DNA of 64,000 nucleotides from Limnohabitans sp. 2KL-1 (GTDB lineage: Bacteria; Pseudomonadota; Gammaproteobacteria; Burkholderiales; Burkholderiaceae_C). The stretch is taken from NCBI RefSeq assembly GCF_003063435.1, contig NZ_NESL01000001.1, positions 496,001 to 560,000 on the forward strand. Direction: 5' to 3'. The notes under the pieces were generated by a model, which made no database searches, was not told where the DNA came from, and was given only the letters and a program-made list of their open reading frames with translations. The position numbers and the translations under genes are program-made. Shown piece by piece: positions 42,901 through 50,632 of the stretch (position 1 is the stretch's first letter; each line of letters starts with the position of its first letter).

Positions 42901-43797
42901 TTTGGCCCAGTGCTGCACATCGTGCGCTATGCCCGCAGCCAGCTGCCCGAGCTGTTGCAAGCCATCAACGCCACCGGCTACGCGCTCACGCTGGGCGTGC
43001 ATTCGCGCATCGAGGAAACCATCACGCAGGTCATTGACCACACCCACGCGGGCAATGTCTATGTCAACCGCAACATGGTCGGCGCGGTGGTGGGTGTGCA
43101 GCCTTTTGGTGGCGAAGGCCTGTCGGGTACCGGCCCCAAGGCGGGTGGCCCGCTGTACCTGCTGCGCTTGTTGGCACGCTGTCCGCAGGACGCCGCTTTG
43201 CGCAGCGTGCAGGCCAGCGGTGCGACCGCCTTGCCCCATGCCACGCCCGCTCTGCAAGCCTTGCACGACTGGGCTGCAGCGCAAAAGCGTATGCAGTTGG
43301 CCCACCTGTGCGCCCGCATGGCGACCTGCAATCCGGCCGGTTTGCAAGCTTGGCTCACCGGCCCCACGGGCGAGCGCAATGTTTACCGTGTGCAGGCCCG
43401 CGCACGGGTGCTCTGCCTGACGGGTGATCACGAAGGGGTCGACCTCGACCGCCTGAACCAGTTGGCTGCTGTGTTGGCGGTGGGGGCGCGTGCGCTGTGG
43501 CCCACTTCGGCCCGGGCGCTTTGGGTCAGCCTGCCCGCAGCGGTGCAGGCTCAGGTGGGCATCGAAACCGATTTGATCGCAGCCCCGGCGGACGTGGCCT
43601 TGCTGCACGCCGATGCAGCCACCTGCCTGCACACCTTGCAAGCCCTGGCCCAGCGGCCCGGGGCTCTCATCAGCCTGACGGCCCTGCGCCGGGGCGATGA
43701 GGCCATCGCACTTGCGCGCCTGGTGTGTGAACGCAGCATCAGCACCAACACCGCAGCCGCGGGGGGCAACGCCAGCCTGATGACGCTCAGCGCCTGA
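39946..43797 (+). CDS. putA: Bifunctional proline dehydrogenase / 1-pyrroline-5-carboxylate dehydrogenase
   Basis: Converts proline to glutamate in two steps. About 1283 residues from ATG 39946 (GAGG site 8 bases upstream); ATG 39922 would add eight. No N-terminal ribbon-helix-helix is present, so it is probably not a repressor. The FAD proline-dehydrogenase barrel spans about 130-480 (YSYDMLGEAALTEADA, GISIKLSALHPRY, RLVKGAYWDSEIK). The aldehyde dehydrogenase spans about 600-1060, with the catalytic Cys in AGQRCSALRVL and general base region AETGGQNCMVVDSS. A C-terminal domain follows, as in long PutAs. Around residue 475 an in-frame repeat adds about 25 residues compared with the usual VVGPA...RPCRIYAPVGTHETLL. 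Confidence 0.95.
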   Translation: MNAPMTSLHLSPITPPAGARFTPGGPLPKRGALREAIAQAIRLPEAQALAPLLAAARMSPAQAERTDALARQLVTGMREGPQQSGRAGRVQSLMQEYALSSEEGVALMCLAEALLRIPDAATRDALIRDKIGQGDWQQHVGRSPSLFVNAASWGLLLTGKLVATHSEGAMLASLTRLIGKSGEPLIRQGVQLAMQMLGEQFVTGETIDEALHRARDMEAQGFRYSYDMLGEAALTEADAQRYMQAYENAIHAIGKASNGQGVVGGPGISIKLSALHPRYSRAQHQRVMDELFPRVLKLTELARHYDIGLNIDAEEVDRLDISLDLLEALCLAPSLQGWNGIGFVIQAYQKRCPLVIDFVVDLAHRTGHRLMVRLVKGAYWDSEIKRAQQDGQSDYPVYTRKHHTDVSYLACAQKLLAAPEAVYPQFATHNAHTLAAIVHMAQELRGDYTPGQYEFQCLHGMGEPLYRQVVGRASAAGPSQGASTPSGGSGLHEVSLRGETSFQRPCRIYAPVGTHETLLAYLVRRLLENGANSSFVNRMADASVSIGDLVQDPVTRTEEDAQRDDTSPGQPHPQIGLPAQLYGAARRNSHGPDLAHEPTLRQLAADMQAQVQPVTVTPLLATPFAGAERITLRNPADHSDVLGTVQYASAADVDAALQAASEAAPAWAVTPPAQRAALLAHAADLLQADAPRVMALLVREAGKTWGHAVAELREAVDFLRYYAAQVQRDFDNRTHTPLGPVVCISPWNFPLAIFVGQVAAALAAGNTVLAKPAESTPAVAALAVQALWQAGVPRAAVQLLPGQGREVGMQLVGDARVQGVMFTGSTETARVLQAALAERLNAHGQPVPLIAETGGQNCMVVDSSALLEQVVTDAVASAFEAAGQRCSALRVLCVQDDVADRLIEMLQGAMAENTLGTPANLSVDIGPVIDERARAGIEAHVQAMQQRGCRVHRISRNAPEAWPAGTYVQPTLIEIDSIAQLEREVFGPVLHIVRYARSQLPELLQAINATGYALTLGVHSRIEETITQVIDHTHAGNVYVNRNMVGAVVGVQPFGGEGLSGTGPKAGGPLYLLRLLARCPQDAALRSVQASGATALPHATPALQALHDWAAAQKRMQLAHLCARMATCNPAGLQAWLTGPTGERNVYRVQARARVLCLTGDHEGVDLDRLNQLAAVLAVGARALWPTSARALWVSLPAAVQAQVGIETDLIAAPADVALLHADAATCLHTLQALAQRPGALISLTALRRGDEAIALARLVCERSISTNTAAAGGNASLMTLSA
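41357..41450 (+). repeat. Comamonadaceae-type palindromic repeat inserted in-frame in putA
   Basis: This stretch (GGCGAGCGAGCGCCGCCGGG..., with ACCCCCTCGGGGGGCAGCG near 41395-41413 and GTGAGCCTGCGTGGGG near 41425) closely resembles the GC-rich repeats usually found between genes in Comamonadaceae. CCCCC/GGGGG around TC can form a hairpin. It is translated as a Ser/Gly/Ala-rich loop (ASAAGPSQGASTPSGGSG) without breaking the frame. I base the family on memory, not a search. Confidence 0.6.
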
Positions 43798-43969
43798 TCC
43801 GGACTCAGCAGGCCCTGGGTTTCAGGTCCAGCGAGCCTGGCGCGTTGGCTGCGAGCTTGGTTCGGCGGCGGCCCTCGGTGCACGCTCGGCGCACAGGATT
43901 GCCCTGGCCCAGACAAGGATTGGCGTCTGTATCTGTGAACTGGCGCCTTTGACGCTTTGACAGAGGGGC

Positions 43970-44944
43970 TCAGCCTTGGCTTAGCAACTGCGCAAAGCGG
44001 GCCAGGTCCACATTGCCGCCGCTGATGATGATGCCCACCCGCTGGCCCTTGAGCTGTTCGGCTGCCTGAATGGCCGCAGCCAGCGACAAACAGCCCGTGG
44101 GCTCGACCACCATCTTCATGCGTTCGGCATAAAAACGCATGGCCTGGATCAGTTGCGCATCGGTGACGGTGTGCACGTCGTCCACCAGCCGCCGGATGAT
44201 CTCGAAAGTGATCTCGCCCACCAAGGGTGTTTGTGCGCCATCGGCAATCGTGACCGGGGTGGCAATGCGCACCCGCTGACCTTGGCGCAAGGACTGCTGC
44301 ACATCGTTGCCCGCTTCGGGCTCCACGCCGTAAATTTTGCAGCGGGGAGACAGGGCTTTGGCCGACAAGGCGCTGCCACTGAGCAGGCCGCCACCGCCCA
44401 GACACACAAACAGGGCATCGAGCTCGCCCACTTCCTGAAACAACTCCAGCGCGGCTGTGCCCTGGCCGCTGAGCACATCCGGGTGGTCAAACGGTGGAAT
44501 GAAGCGACTGCCCTGTGCTGCGGCAATGCCCTGCGCCATGGCCAACGCATCGTCCTTGTAACGGTCGTAGCCCACCACCTGCGCCCCATAGCCTCGGGTT
44601 GCAGCCAACTTGGCAGGCGAGGCATCGTGCGGCATGACGATGGTGGCCGGGATGTCCAGAATCTGCGCCGACAAGGCCACGGCCTGGGCGTGGTTGCCCG
44701 AGGAGTAAGCCACCACCCCGGCCCGGCGCTCGGCAGGTGACAGCCGCGACAGGGCGTTGAAGCCCCCCCGGAACTTGAAGGCCCCCATGCGCTGGAAGTT
44801 TTCGCATTTGATGAAGGCCTGTGCCCCCAGTTGCGCGTTGAGGGTGCGCGACTGCAGCACCGGGGTGCGGTGGGCATGCCCCTGCAGGCGAGCTGCAGCG
44901 GCCAGCACATCGTCAAACGTGGGCAGGGTCACGGCATCGGTCAT
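43970..44944 (-). CDS. Threonine/serine dehydratase-family PLP enzyme
   Basis: Fold-type II PLP enzyme of 324 residues. The PLP lysine lies in MGAFKFRGGFNAL, the phosphate loop is CLGGGGLLSGSA and the start is MTDAVTLPTFDDVLAAAARLQ. There is no C-terminal ACT regulatory domain, as in catabolic threonine ammonia-lyase, serine racemase or threo-3-hydroxyaspartate ammonia-lyase. It lies 20 bases downstream of the topoisomerase III gene in the same direction. The frame extends upstream but overlaps topB, so ATG 44944 is chosen. Confidence 0.9.
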   Translation of the reverse strand: MTDAVTLPTFDDVLAAAARLQGHAHRTPVLQSRTLNAQLGAQAFIKCENFQRMGAFKFRGGFNALSRLSPAERRAGVVAYSSGNHAQAVALSAQILDIPATIVMPHDASPAKLAATRGYGAQVVGYDRYKDDALAMAQGIAAAQGSRFIPPFDHPDVLSGQGTAALELFQEVGELDALFVCLGGGGLLSGSALSAKALSPRCKIYGVEPEAGNDVQQSLRQGQRVRIATPVTIADGAQTPLVGEITFEIIRRLVDDVHTVTDAQLIQAMRFYAERMKMVVEPTGCLSLAAAIQAAEQLKGQRVGIIISGGNVDLARFAQLLSQG

Positions 44945-44964
44945 GCGGGCTCTACCAGAACGGG

Positions 44965-47886
44965 TCAGCTCAGGTGCTTGCCGATGATGCCGGCCAGCTC
45001 GAACATGGTGGCCTGGTCTTTGCCGAACACGGCTTGCAGCTTGCTGTCGGCCTTGATGGAGCGCTTGTCGGCCGGGTCTTGCAGGCCGTTGGCCTTGATG
45101 TAGTCCCACATTTTTTTGACCACTTCGGTGCGTGCAAAGGTGCCGTCGCCGATCACGGCCATCAGGGCCGGGCTGGGCTTGAGCGTGCCCACGGCGGCTT
45201 TGCGCGGGGCTTTTTCGGCGGCAGGTTTGGCCGCTTTTTTGGCAGCGGCTGATTTGGCAGTTTTGGCGGCCGTCTTTTTGGCTGCCGCTTTGCCAAAAGG
45301 CGTTTTGGCTGCCGTTTTGCGCGGTGGGTATTTCTTGCCGCCTTCGCGTTGCTCAAATTCAAACGTCACCTTGCCCTCTTCGGGGTTCCAAGCCAGCATG
45401 GCCTTGAAGGTGCGGCGGGTGCGGTTACTCAAGAACTTGTCGAGCAGGTCGGTTTTGCCGGTCGCCAGCAGTTTGCTGACCTGCTCGCGCTCGACCGGTT
45501 GCTGCAAGATGATCTTGCCGCTCTTGAAGTCGCAGCTCGGAGTGGGTTGCTCGTTTGTGGGCACGGCTTTGCTGCACACGTAGTTGCTGCCGTGCTCGTG
45601 CACCGGACTGCCGCACTTGGGGCAAGCGCCCAGGGCTTCGTCGGTGAACTCGACAATCTCGCCACTCTCTTCGTTCTTTTTGTCGTCACCGAAGTCGAAC
45701 TCGAGCTTCCAGTTTTTCTCTTCTTCGTTGTATTTGAGCGCCATTTCGGCCACAAAGGGCCAACCGGCTTTGGAACGGAAGCCGTCCAGCGGGCCGATCT
45801 TTTTATCGCGCATGAACTGCTCGACTTCGGCGGGCTCAAAGGTGCGGCCGGCTGGCGACTTGCCAAACGAGAAGCCGCAACCGTCGCTCGTGCCGTCGGC
45901 ACCTGTGCAGGTATACCTGCGGTAGTTTTCCTTGACCACGCCGCCGCAATTGGGGCAAGGCGTGCTGACGGTGGCGTAGTCGCCCGGCACGGTGTCGCGG
46001 TCGTATTCTTTGGCTTTCTTGACGATGTGCTCGGTCATGGCCGCGATCTCGGCCATGAAGGTGGCACGGCTGAGCTTGCCTTGCTCCATCTGAGCCAGTT
46101 TGTATTCCCACTCGCCGGTCAGCTCGGGCTTGGAGAGTTCTTCCACCTGCAGGCCACGCAGCAGCGTCATGAGCTGGAAGGCCTTGGCCGTCGGGATCAT
46201 CTCGCGGCCTTCGCGCAGCATGTATTTCTCGTTGATCAGGCCTTCGATGATGGCGGCGCGGGTGGCTGGCGTGCCCAGGCCTTTTTCCTGCATGGCCTCG
46301 CGCAGTTCGTCGTCGTCCACCATCTTGCCCGCGCCTTCCATGGCACCCAGCAACGTGGCTTCTGAATAGCGGGCCGGTGGGCGGGTCTTCAGGCCCTTTG
46401 CTTCGACAGAATCCACACCGACCTGCTCGCCCGGCTGCACCGGCACCAGGTTCTGGCCTTTGTCGCCGTCTTTGGCGTCTTCCACTTCAGCGGCCGCTTC
46501 TTTGCCGTAAATGGCGAGCCAGCCCGGCTTGACCAGCACCTTGCCCACGGTCTTGAAGCTGTGGCCTGCGGCCACGCTGATGCGGGTGGTGACTTGGTAT
46601 TCGGCGCTGGGGAAGAACACCGCCATGAAGCGGCGCACCACCAGGTCATACAGTTTTTGCTCGGCCTCGGACAGACCGCTGGGCGCTTGCAGCGTGGGGA
46701 TGATGGCGAAGTGGTCCGAGACCTTTTTGTTGTCGAACACACGCGGGATCTTGCGCACGTAGTTGTTGTTCAGCGCCGTGAGCGCGTGCGGGGCCAGGTG
46801 GCGCATGCCGCTGTCGGCCAGCATCTCGAACGTTTCTTTCGCCACGGGCACGTAGTCTTCGGGCAGGTGGCGAGAGTCGGTACGGGGGTAGGTCAGGGCC
46901 TTGTGGCGCTCGTACAGGCTTTGGGCCAGGGCCAGCGTGGTCTTGGCCGAGAAGCCGAACTTGCCGTTGGCCTCGCGCTGCAAGCTGGTCAGATCAAACA
47001 GGCCGGGGCTGGCTTGCGTGGTGGGCGTGGCCTCTTCGGTCACGCTGGCGGTTTGGCCGCGCACCGCTTCGACGATGGCTTGGGCTTCGGCAGCGGTCCA
47101 CTTGCGGTCGGCCTTTTTCTCGGCGTCTTCTTCTTTGCGCCATTTGGGGTCAAACCACTTGCCCGGATACGTGCCAGCCGCAGCACCGAACTCGGCGTGG
47201 ATTTCCCAGTAGTCGCGGCTCACAAATTTGCGGATTTGCTCTTCGCGCTCGACCACCACGGCCAACGTGGGCGTTTGCACCCGGCCCACGGTGGTCAAAA
47301 AGAAGCCGCCATCACGCGAGTTGAACGCGGTCATGGCGCGGGTGCCGTTGATGCCCACCAGCCAGTCGGCTTCAGACCGGCTGCGGGCGGCATCGGCCAA
47401 GCCCTGCATTTGCTGCTCGCTGCGCAGGCTGTCAAAGCCATCGCGGATGGCCTGGGGCGTCATGGACTGCAGCCACAGGCGTTTGACGGGCTTGTTCAGC
47501 GGTTTGGCCCCGCCTGCGTACTGCTCGATCAGGCGAAAGATCAACTCCCCCTCGCGGCCCGCGTCACAGGCGTTGATGAGGGCGCTCACGTCTTTGCGCT
47601 TGGCCTGCCTGACCACGGCCGTGAGGCGGCTCTTGGTTTTGTCCACGGGCTTCAAGTCAAAGTGCGGCGGAATGACGGGGAGATTGGCAAAGCTCCACTT
47701 GCCGCGTTTCACGTCGTACTGTTCAGGGGCCTGGATCTCCACCAGGTGGCCCACGGCGCTCGTCACCACATAGGTGTCGTTCTCAAAATGGTCGTCGTGC
47801 TTCTCGAACTTGCCGGAAGTCGGCGTCAAGGCTTTCACGATGTCTTGTGCCACCGAAGGCTTCTCTGCAATTACCAATGTCTTCAT
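44965..47886 (-). CDS. topB: DNA topoisomerase III with Lys/Ala tail and C-terminal SWIB domain
   Basis: Type IA topoisomerase, 973 residues. Toprim start MKTLVIAEKPSVAQDIV; active-site region ALTYPRTDSRHLPEDY with catalytic Tyr; two zinc-type modules (CPNCGG and CPKCGSPVHEHG regions). After about residue 840 comes a Lys/Ala/Pro-rich linker (KTAAKTPFGKAAAKKTAAK) like histone H1 tails, and the last 75 residues (SPALMAVIGDGTFARTEVVKKMWDYIK, ADSKLQAVFGKDQATMFELAGIIGKHL) form a SWIB/MDM2-like domain. E. coli TopB is about 650 residues, so this is a large extension. It relaxes or decatenates DNA; the tail probably binds DNA non-specifically. Confidence 0.93.
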   Translation of the reverse strand: MKTLVIAEKPSVAQDIVKALTPTSGKFEKHDDHFENDTYVVTSAVGHLVEIQAPEQYDVKRGKWSFANLPVIPPHFDLKPVDKTKSRLTAVVRQAKRKDVSALINACDAGREGELIFRLIEQYAGGAKPLNKPVKRLWLQSMTPQAIRDGFDSLRSEQQMQGLADAARSRSEADWLVGINGTRAMTAFNSRDGGFFLTTVGRVQTPTLAVVVEREEQIRKFVSRDYWEIHAEFGAAAGTYPGKWFDPKWRKEEDAEKKADRKWTAAEAQAIVEAVRGQTASVTEEATPTTQASPGLFDLTSLQREANGKFGFSAKTTLALAQSLYERHKALTYPRTDSRHLPEDYVPVAKETFEMLADSGMRHLAPHALTALNNNYVRKIPRVFDNKKVSDHFAIIPTLQAPSGLSEAEQKLYDLVVRRFMAVFFPSAEYQVTTRISVAAGHSFKTVGKVLVKPGWLAIYGKEAAAEVEDAKDGDKGQNLVPVQPGEQVGVDSVEAKGLKTRPPARYSEATLLGAMEGAGKMVDDDELREAMQEKGLGTPATRAAIIEGLINEKYMLREGREMIPTAKAFQLMTLLRGLQVEELSKPELTGEWEYKLAQMEQGKLSRATFMAEIAAMTEHIVKKAKEYDRDTVPGDYATVSTPCPNCGGVVKENYRRYTCTGADGTSDGCGFSFGKSPAGRTFEPAEVEQFMRDKKIGPLDGFRSKAGWPFVAEMALKYNEEEKNWKLEFDFGDDKKNEESGEIVEFTDEALGACPKCGSPVHEHGSNYVCSKAVPTNEQPTPSCDFKSGKIILQQPVEREQVSKLLATGKTDLLDKFLSNRTRRTFKAMLAWNPEEGKVTFEFEQREGGKKYPPRKTAAKTPFGKAAAKKTAAKTAKSAAAKKAAKPAAEKAPRKAAVGTLKPSPALMAVIGDGTFARTEVVKKMWDYIKANGLQDPADKRSIKADSKLQAVFGKDQATMFELAGIIGKHLS

Positions 47887-47907
47887 GTCATTACAATCCC
47901 GTTGTCT

Positions 47908-47948
47908 CGCGTGTGCGCACGCGCTCGGGCACGCGCTCACGCGCACGC
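47908..47948. other. Alternating purine-pyrimidine GC tract in the topB/SET divergent promoter
   Basis: Bases 47908-47924 (CGCGTGTGCGCACGCGC) alternate pyrimidine and purine without a break, including GTGCGCAC palindrome at 47913-47920; a second and third alternating tract (GCACGCGC and CACGCGCACGC) follow to 47948. Such sequence can adopt Z-DNA or a hairpin under negative supercoiling. Confidence 0.55.
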
Positions 47949-47983
47949 CCACATGAATTCACCATAACAAATTTTTCAACGCC

Positions 47984-48670
47984 GTGGCCAAAACACCTGC
48001 TCCGACCCCCAGCCGTTCCACGCCACGCGCATCCGGCAAGCGCATTCAGGTGCGCCGCTCCGGCGTGCATGGCAAGGGCGTGTTTGCCTTGCAAGACATT
48101 GCCGAGGGCGAGACCGTCATCGAATACGTGGGCGAGATCATCAGCTGGGACGAGGCGCAGGACCGCCACCCGCACGACCCCAGCGACCCGAACCACACCT
48201 TTTACTTCCATGTGAATGAAGACCGGGTGATCGACGCGCTGCACGGCGGCAATTCGTCGCGCTGGATCAACCACAGCTGCGACGCCAACTGCGAGGCCGA
48301 CGAAGAAAACGACCGCATCTTCATCAAGGCCATCCGCAACATTTCAGCCGGTGAAGAGCTCAATTACGACTACGGCCTGATCATCGACGAGCCCTACACC
48401 AAGAAGCTCAAGGCCGAATACCCCTGCTGGTGCGGCAGTGCCAACTGCCGGGGCACCCTGCTGTCGCCCAAACGCCGCCCGGCCACGCCCAAGACGCCCG
48501 CGCAGAAAAAAACCAAGGTCAAAGACAAGTCCAAAGGCAAAGCCAAGCCCGAAGCCAAGGTGAAAGCCGACGCCAACAATAAAAAAACCAAGGCGATCAA
48601 GCCTTTGAAACAGGCGGAAAAGCCTCAAAAGGCCGGCAAGCGCAGCCAAGCCGCTGTCAAGCATCCCTGA
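47984..48670 (+). CDS. SET-domain protein (putative protein-lysine methyltransferase) with Lys-rich tail
   Basis: 228-residue protein starting at GTG 47984. A complete SET fold occupies about residues 18-155: KRIQVRRSGVHGKGVFA, YVGEIISWDEA, WINHSCDANCEADE (NHSC motif for SAM binding), EELNYDYG and a post-SET cysteine cluster CWCGSANCRG. The C-terminal 70 residues are rich in Lys/Ala/Pro (KTKVKDKSKGKAKPEAKVK), similar in kind to the tail of the neighbouring topoisomerase. It would use S-adenosylmethionine to methylate lysines; targets are unknown. It is divergent from topB with a 97-base promoter region and is 3 bases from birA. Confidence 0.88.
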   Translation: MAKTPAPTPSRSTPRASGKRIQVRRSGVHGKGVFALQDIAEGETVIEYVGEIISWDEAQDRHPHDPSDPNHTFYFHVNEDRVIDALHGGNSSRWINHSCDANCEADEENDRIFIKAIRNISAGEELNYDYGLIIDEPYTKKLKAEYPCWCGSANCRGTLLSPKRRPATPKTPAQKKTKVKDKSKGKAKPEAKVKADANNKKTKAIKPLKQAEKPQKAGKRSQAAVKHP

Positions 48671-48673
48671 GCC

Positions 48674-49450
48674 GTGATCACGCCCACGCCTTGGTTGGCT
48701 GAAACGATCTGGGAACAGGTCTACCCGCTGCTGCCCGAGTTCACGGTCGAGGTCTTGCCCGAGTTGGACTCGACCAACAGCGAACTCATGCGCCGCGCTC
48801 GCTCAGGGCAGCACTCGCCGACCCTGCTGGTGGCCGAACGTCAGACCGCAGGTCGTGGTCGCATGGGCCGTGTCTGGCAAAGTCAGCCGGGCGATTCGCT
48901 CACCTTCTCGCTCAGCTTGCCGATGTCACCCGCAGATTGGTCCGGCCTGTCACTGGCCGTGGGCCTGAGCCTGGCCGAGAGCCTGCACCCGGATATCGGC
49001 CTGAAGTGGCCCAACGATTTGTGGTTTCAGGACCGAAAACTCGGCGGTATCCTGGTCGAGGCTGCCAGCATGGGCGGACGCAGCCAGGTGGTGGTGGGCG
49101 TGGGCCTGAACATCCGGCCGCGCCCTGCAGACGGCTTGAACACCTTGCCTGCGGCTTTGACCGAGTTGCGGCCCGATATGACCGCGCCGACCGCCCTTTT
49201 GAGTGTGGTCAGCCCGCTGATTCGCGCCTTGCTGGCTTTTGAACGCGATGGTTTTGCACCCCTGCAACGCCGATTTGAAGCCCGCGATGTCCTGAAAGAT
49301 CGCCGCGTGCACACCAGCGATGGCCAGCAGGGCTTGGCCTTGGGGGTCGGCCCCGGGGGGGCGTTGCAATTGCAAACCGATGCGGGCGTGCGGGAAGTGC
49401 ACAGCGCCGAAATCAGCGTTCGACCATTCACTGAAGAAAGCTCCACTTGA
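48674..49450 (+). CDS. birA: Biotin--[acetyl-CoA-carboxylase] ligase
   Basis: Attaches biotin to the carrier protein of acetyl-CoA carboxylase. The 258-residue protein lacks the DNA-binding N-terminus of E. coli BirA, so it is a catalytic-only ligase. Motifs: LDSTNSELMRR, ERQTAGRGRMGRVW (biotinyl-AMP loop), LKWPNDLWFQDRKLGGILVE and a C-terminal SH3-like cap. GTG start. TTGA overlap with the next small gene suggests coupling. Confidence 0.93.
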   Translation: MITPTPWLAETIWEQVYPLLPEFTVEVLPELDSTNSELMRRARSGQHSPTLLVAERQTAGRGRMGRVWQSQPGDSLTFSLSLPMSPADWSGLSLAVGLSLAESLHPDIGLKWPNDLWFQDRKLGGILVEAASMGGRSQVVVGVGLNIRPRPADGLNTLPAALTELRPDMTAPTALLSVVSPLIRALLAFERDGFAPLQRRFEARDVLKDRRVHTSDGQQGLALGVGPGGALQLQTDAGVREVHSAEISVRPFTEESST

Positions 49451-49827
49451 AGTTGAAGTACGTCATTGGCATTTTGTGGGTGCTCAACGCCGCCGTGTTG
49501 GCATGGCAATGGAACGCTTTTGCACGCTGGGGCTGGGGCCCTGACAGGCACCGTGAGCCCGAGCGTGTGCAGCAGCAAATCCGGCCCGAGGCCTTGAAGT
49601 TCGAGGTGGTGCCCAAGCCCGCAGCCCGGGCGTCAGAAGCTTCGCCCCAGCAGGCCACCACGCCCGACTCTGCTGCTGTGAATCCGGCCGCTGTGAACCC
49701 GGCCACGCTGTTGCCCTCAGAGGGCCTTGCAGTTCCGCCCTTGGCTGCTTCGGCCTCGTCCTCTGCGGCGGTGGTCAACCCTGCGGGTGCTGTTGCACCA
49801 TCAGCGCCTCTAAGTACTCCTCGATAA
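49447..49827 (+). CDS. Short membrane-anchored hypothetical protein
   Basis: 126-residue protein with one N-terminal hydrophobic helix (KLKYVIGILWVLNAAVLAWQW) and a Pro/Ala/Ser-rich, probably disordered periplasmic part. In related genomes the gene next to birA/coaX often encodes a membrane-anchored SPOR protein with a similar N-terminus; here no SPOR domain is present, so it may be a truncated form. TTG 49447 overlaps birA. Confidence 0.6.
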   Translation: MKLKYVIGILWVLNAAVLAWQWNAFARWGWGPDRHREPERVQQQIRPEALKFEVVPKPAARASEASPQQATTPDSAAVNPAAVNPATLLPSEGLAVPPLAASASSSAAVVNPAGAVAPSAPLSTPR

Positions 49828-49849
49828 ACCTGTTGATTGGAAAAACCCC

Positions 49850-50509
49850 ATGAGTCTGACACTTTATTTCGCCCCCGGTGCCTGTTCTTTTGTGCCCCAT
49901 GTCTTGCTGGAGATGAGCGGTGCCGAATTTGAGCCCAGCATGGTCAAACTGCACAAAGGCGAGCAAAACAGCGACGACTACAAAGCCATCAATCCACGCG
50001 GTCAGGTGCCCGTGCTGGTGAACAATGGCCAGCCTGTCACGCAAATCGTGGCCATCGTGCTGCACCTGGACCAGTTGTTCCCGCAGATGGGCTTTTTGCC
50101 CACAGAGGCCTTGGCCCGCGCACAAGCCATCTCGACGCTGGCCTGGATGAACAACACGGTGCACCCGACCTTCACGCACATCTTCATGCCGCAGAAATTC
50201 TCGGACCAAGCCGAAGTGCAAGCGGCGCTCAAGCCTTACAACACCCAGTTGTTCCGTGGCATGTTGGGCGAGTTGCAAGACTTGGTCAAAGCCGCAGCCG
50301 CCAAAGGTCAGCCGTGGCTCAGCGGCGCGCATTTCGGCCCGCTGGATGCGTACAGCCTGACCTTGAGCCGCTGGGGCACCATAGCCGGCATCCCCCCTGA
50401 AGCGCACCCTGAACTGTGGGCCTTTGTGGAAAAAGTAGCGGCTCAGCCCGCAGTGGCCCGTGTGATGTCGCGTGAGCGTTTGCAGCTCAACATGGGCCAG
50501 CCGGCCTGA
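49850..50509 (+). CDS. Glutathione S-transferase
   Basis: Cytoplasmic GST of 219 residues with a thioredoxin-like N-domain (MSLTLYFAPGACSFVPHVLLEMSG, NPRGQVPVLVNNG with cis-Pro) and an all-helical C-domain. The GACSF region resembles the beta-class GST active site, where a Ser or Cys binds glutathione. The substrate is unknown. It stands alone, 22 bases after the small membrane protein gene. Confidence 0.92.
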   Translation: MSLTLYFAPGACSFVPHVLLEMSGAEFEPSMVKLHKGEQNSDDYKAINPRGQVPVLVNNGQPVTQIVAIVLHLDQLFPQMGFLPTEALARAQAISTLAWMNNTVHPTFTHIFMPQKFSDQAEVQAALKPYNTQLFRGMLGELQDLVKAAAAKGQPWLSGAHFGPLDAYSLTLSRWGTIAGIPPEAHPELWAFVEKVAAQPAVARVMSRERLQLNMGQPA

Positions 50510-50632
50510 CACCGCGGCCCCGCGTCTTCAGCGTGTGGGCCTCGCCAAGGCCCGCCACCCCGCTTGAGCCCTTCAGCCCCTTCCCCGAGCCTTGTCTTGT
50601 GTGGCGATCACCGTTGGCGCGGTCAACGGGCT

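Noticed and set aside
41446-43641. 731-codon open frame on the minus strand opposite putA
   Set aside because: It is a GC-driven shadow: the plus strand clearly encodes PutA with catalytic motifs, and the antisense product (Gln/His/Arg-rich) resembles no family.
46561-47967. 468-codon open frame on the plus strand opposite topB
   Set aside because: Low-complexity, His/Gly/Val-rich product, fully antisense to conserved topoisomerase III sequence.
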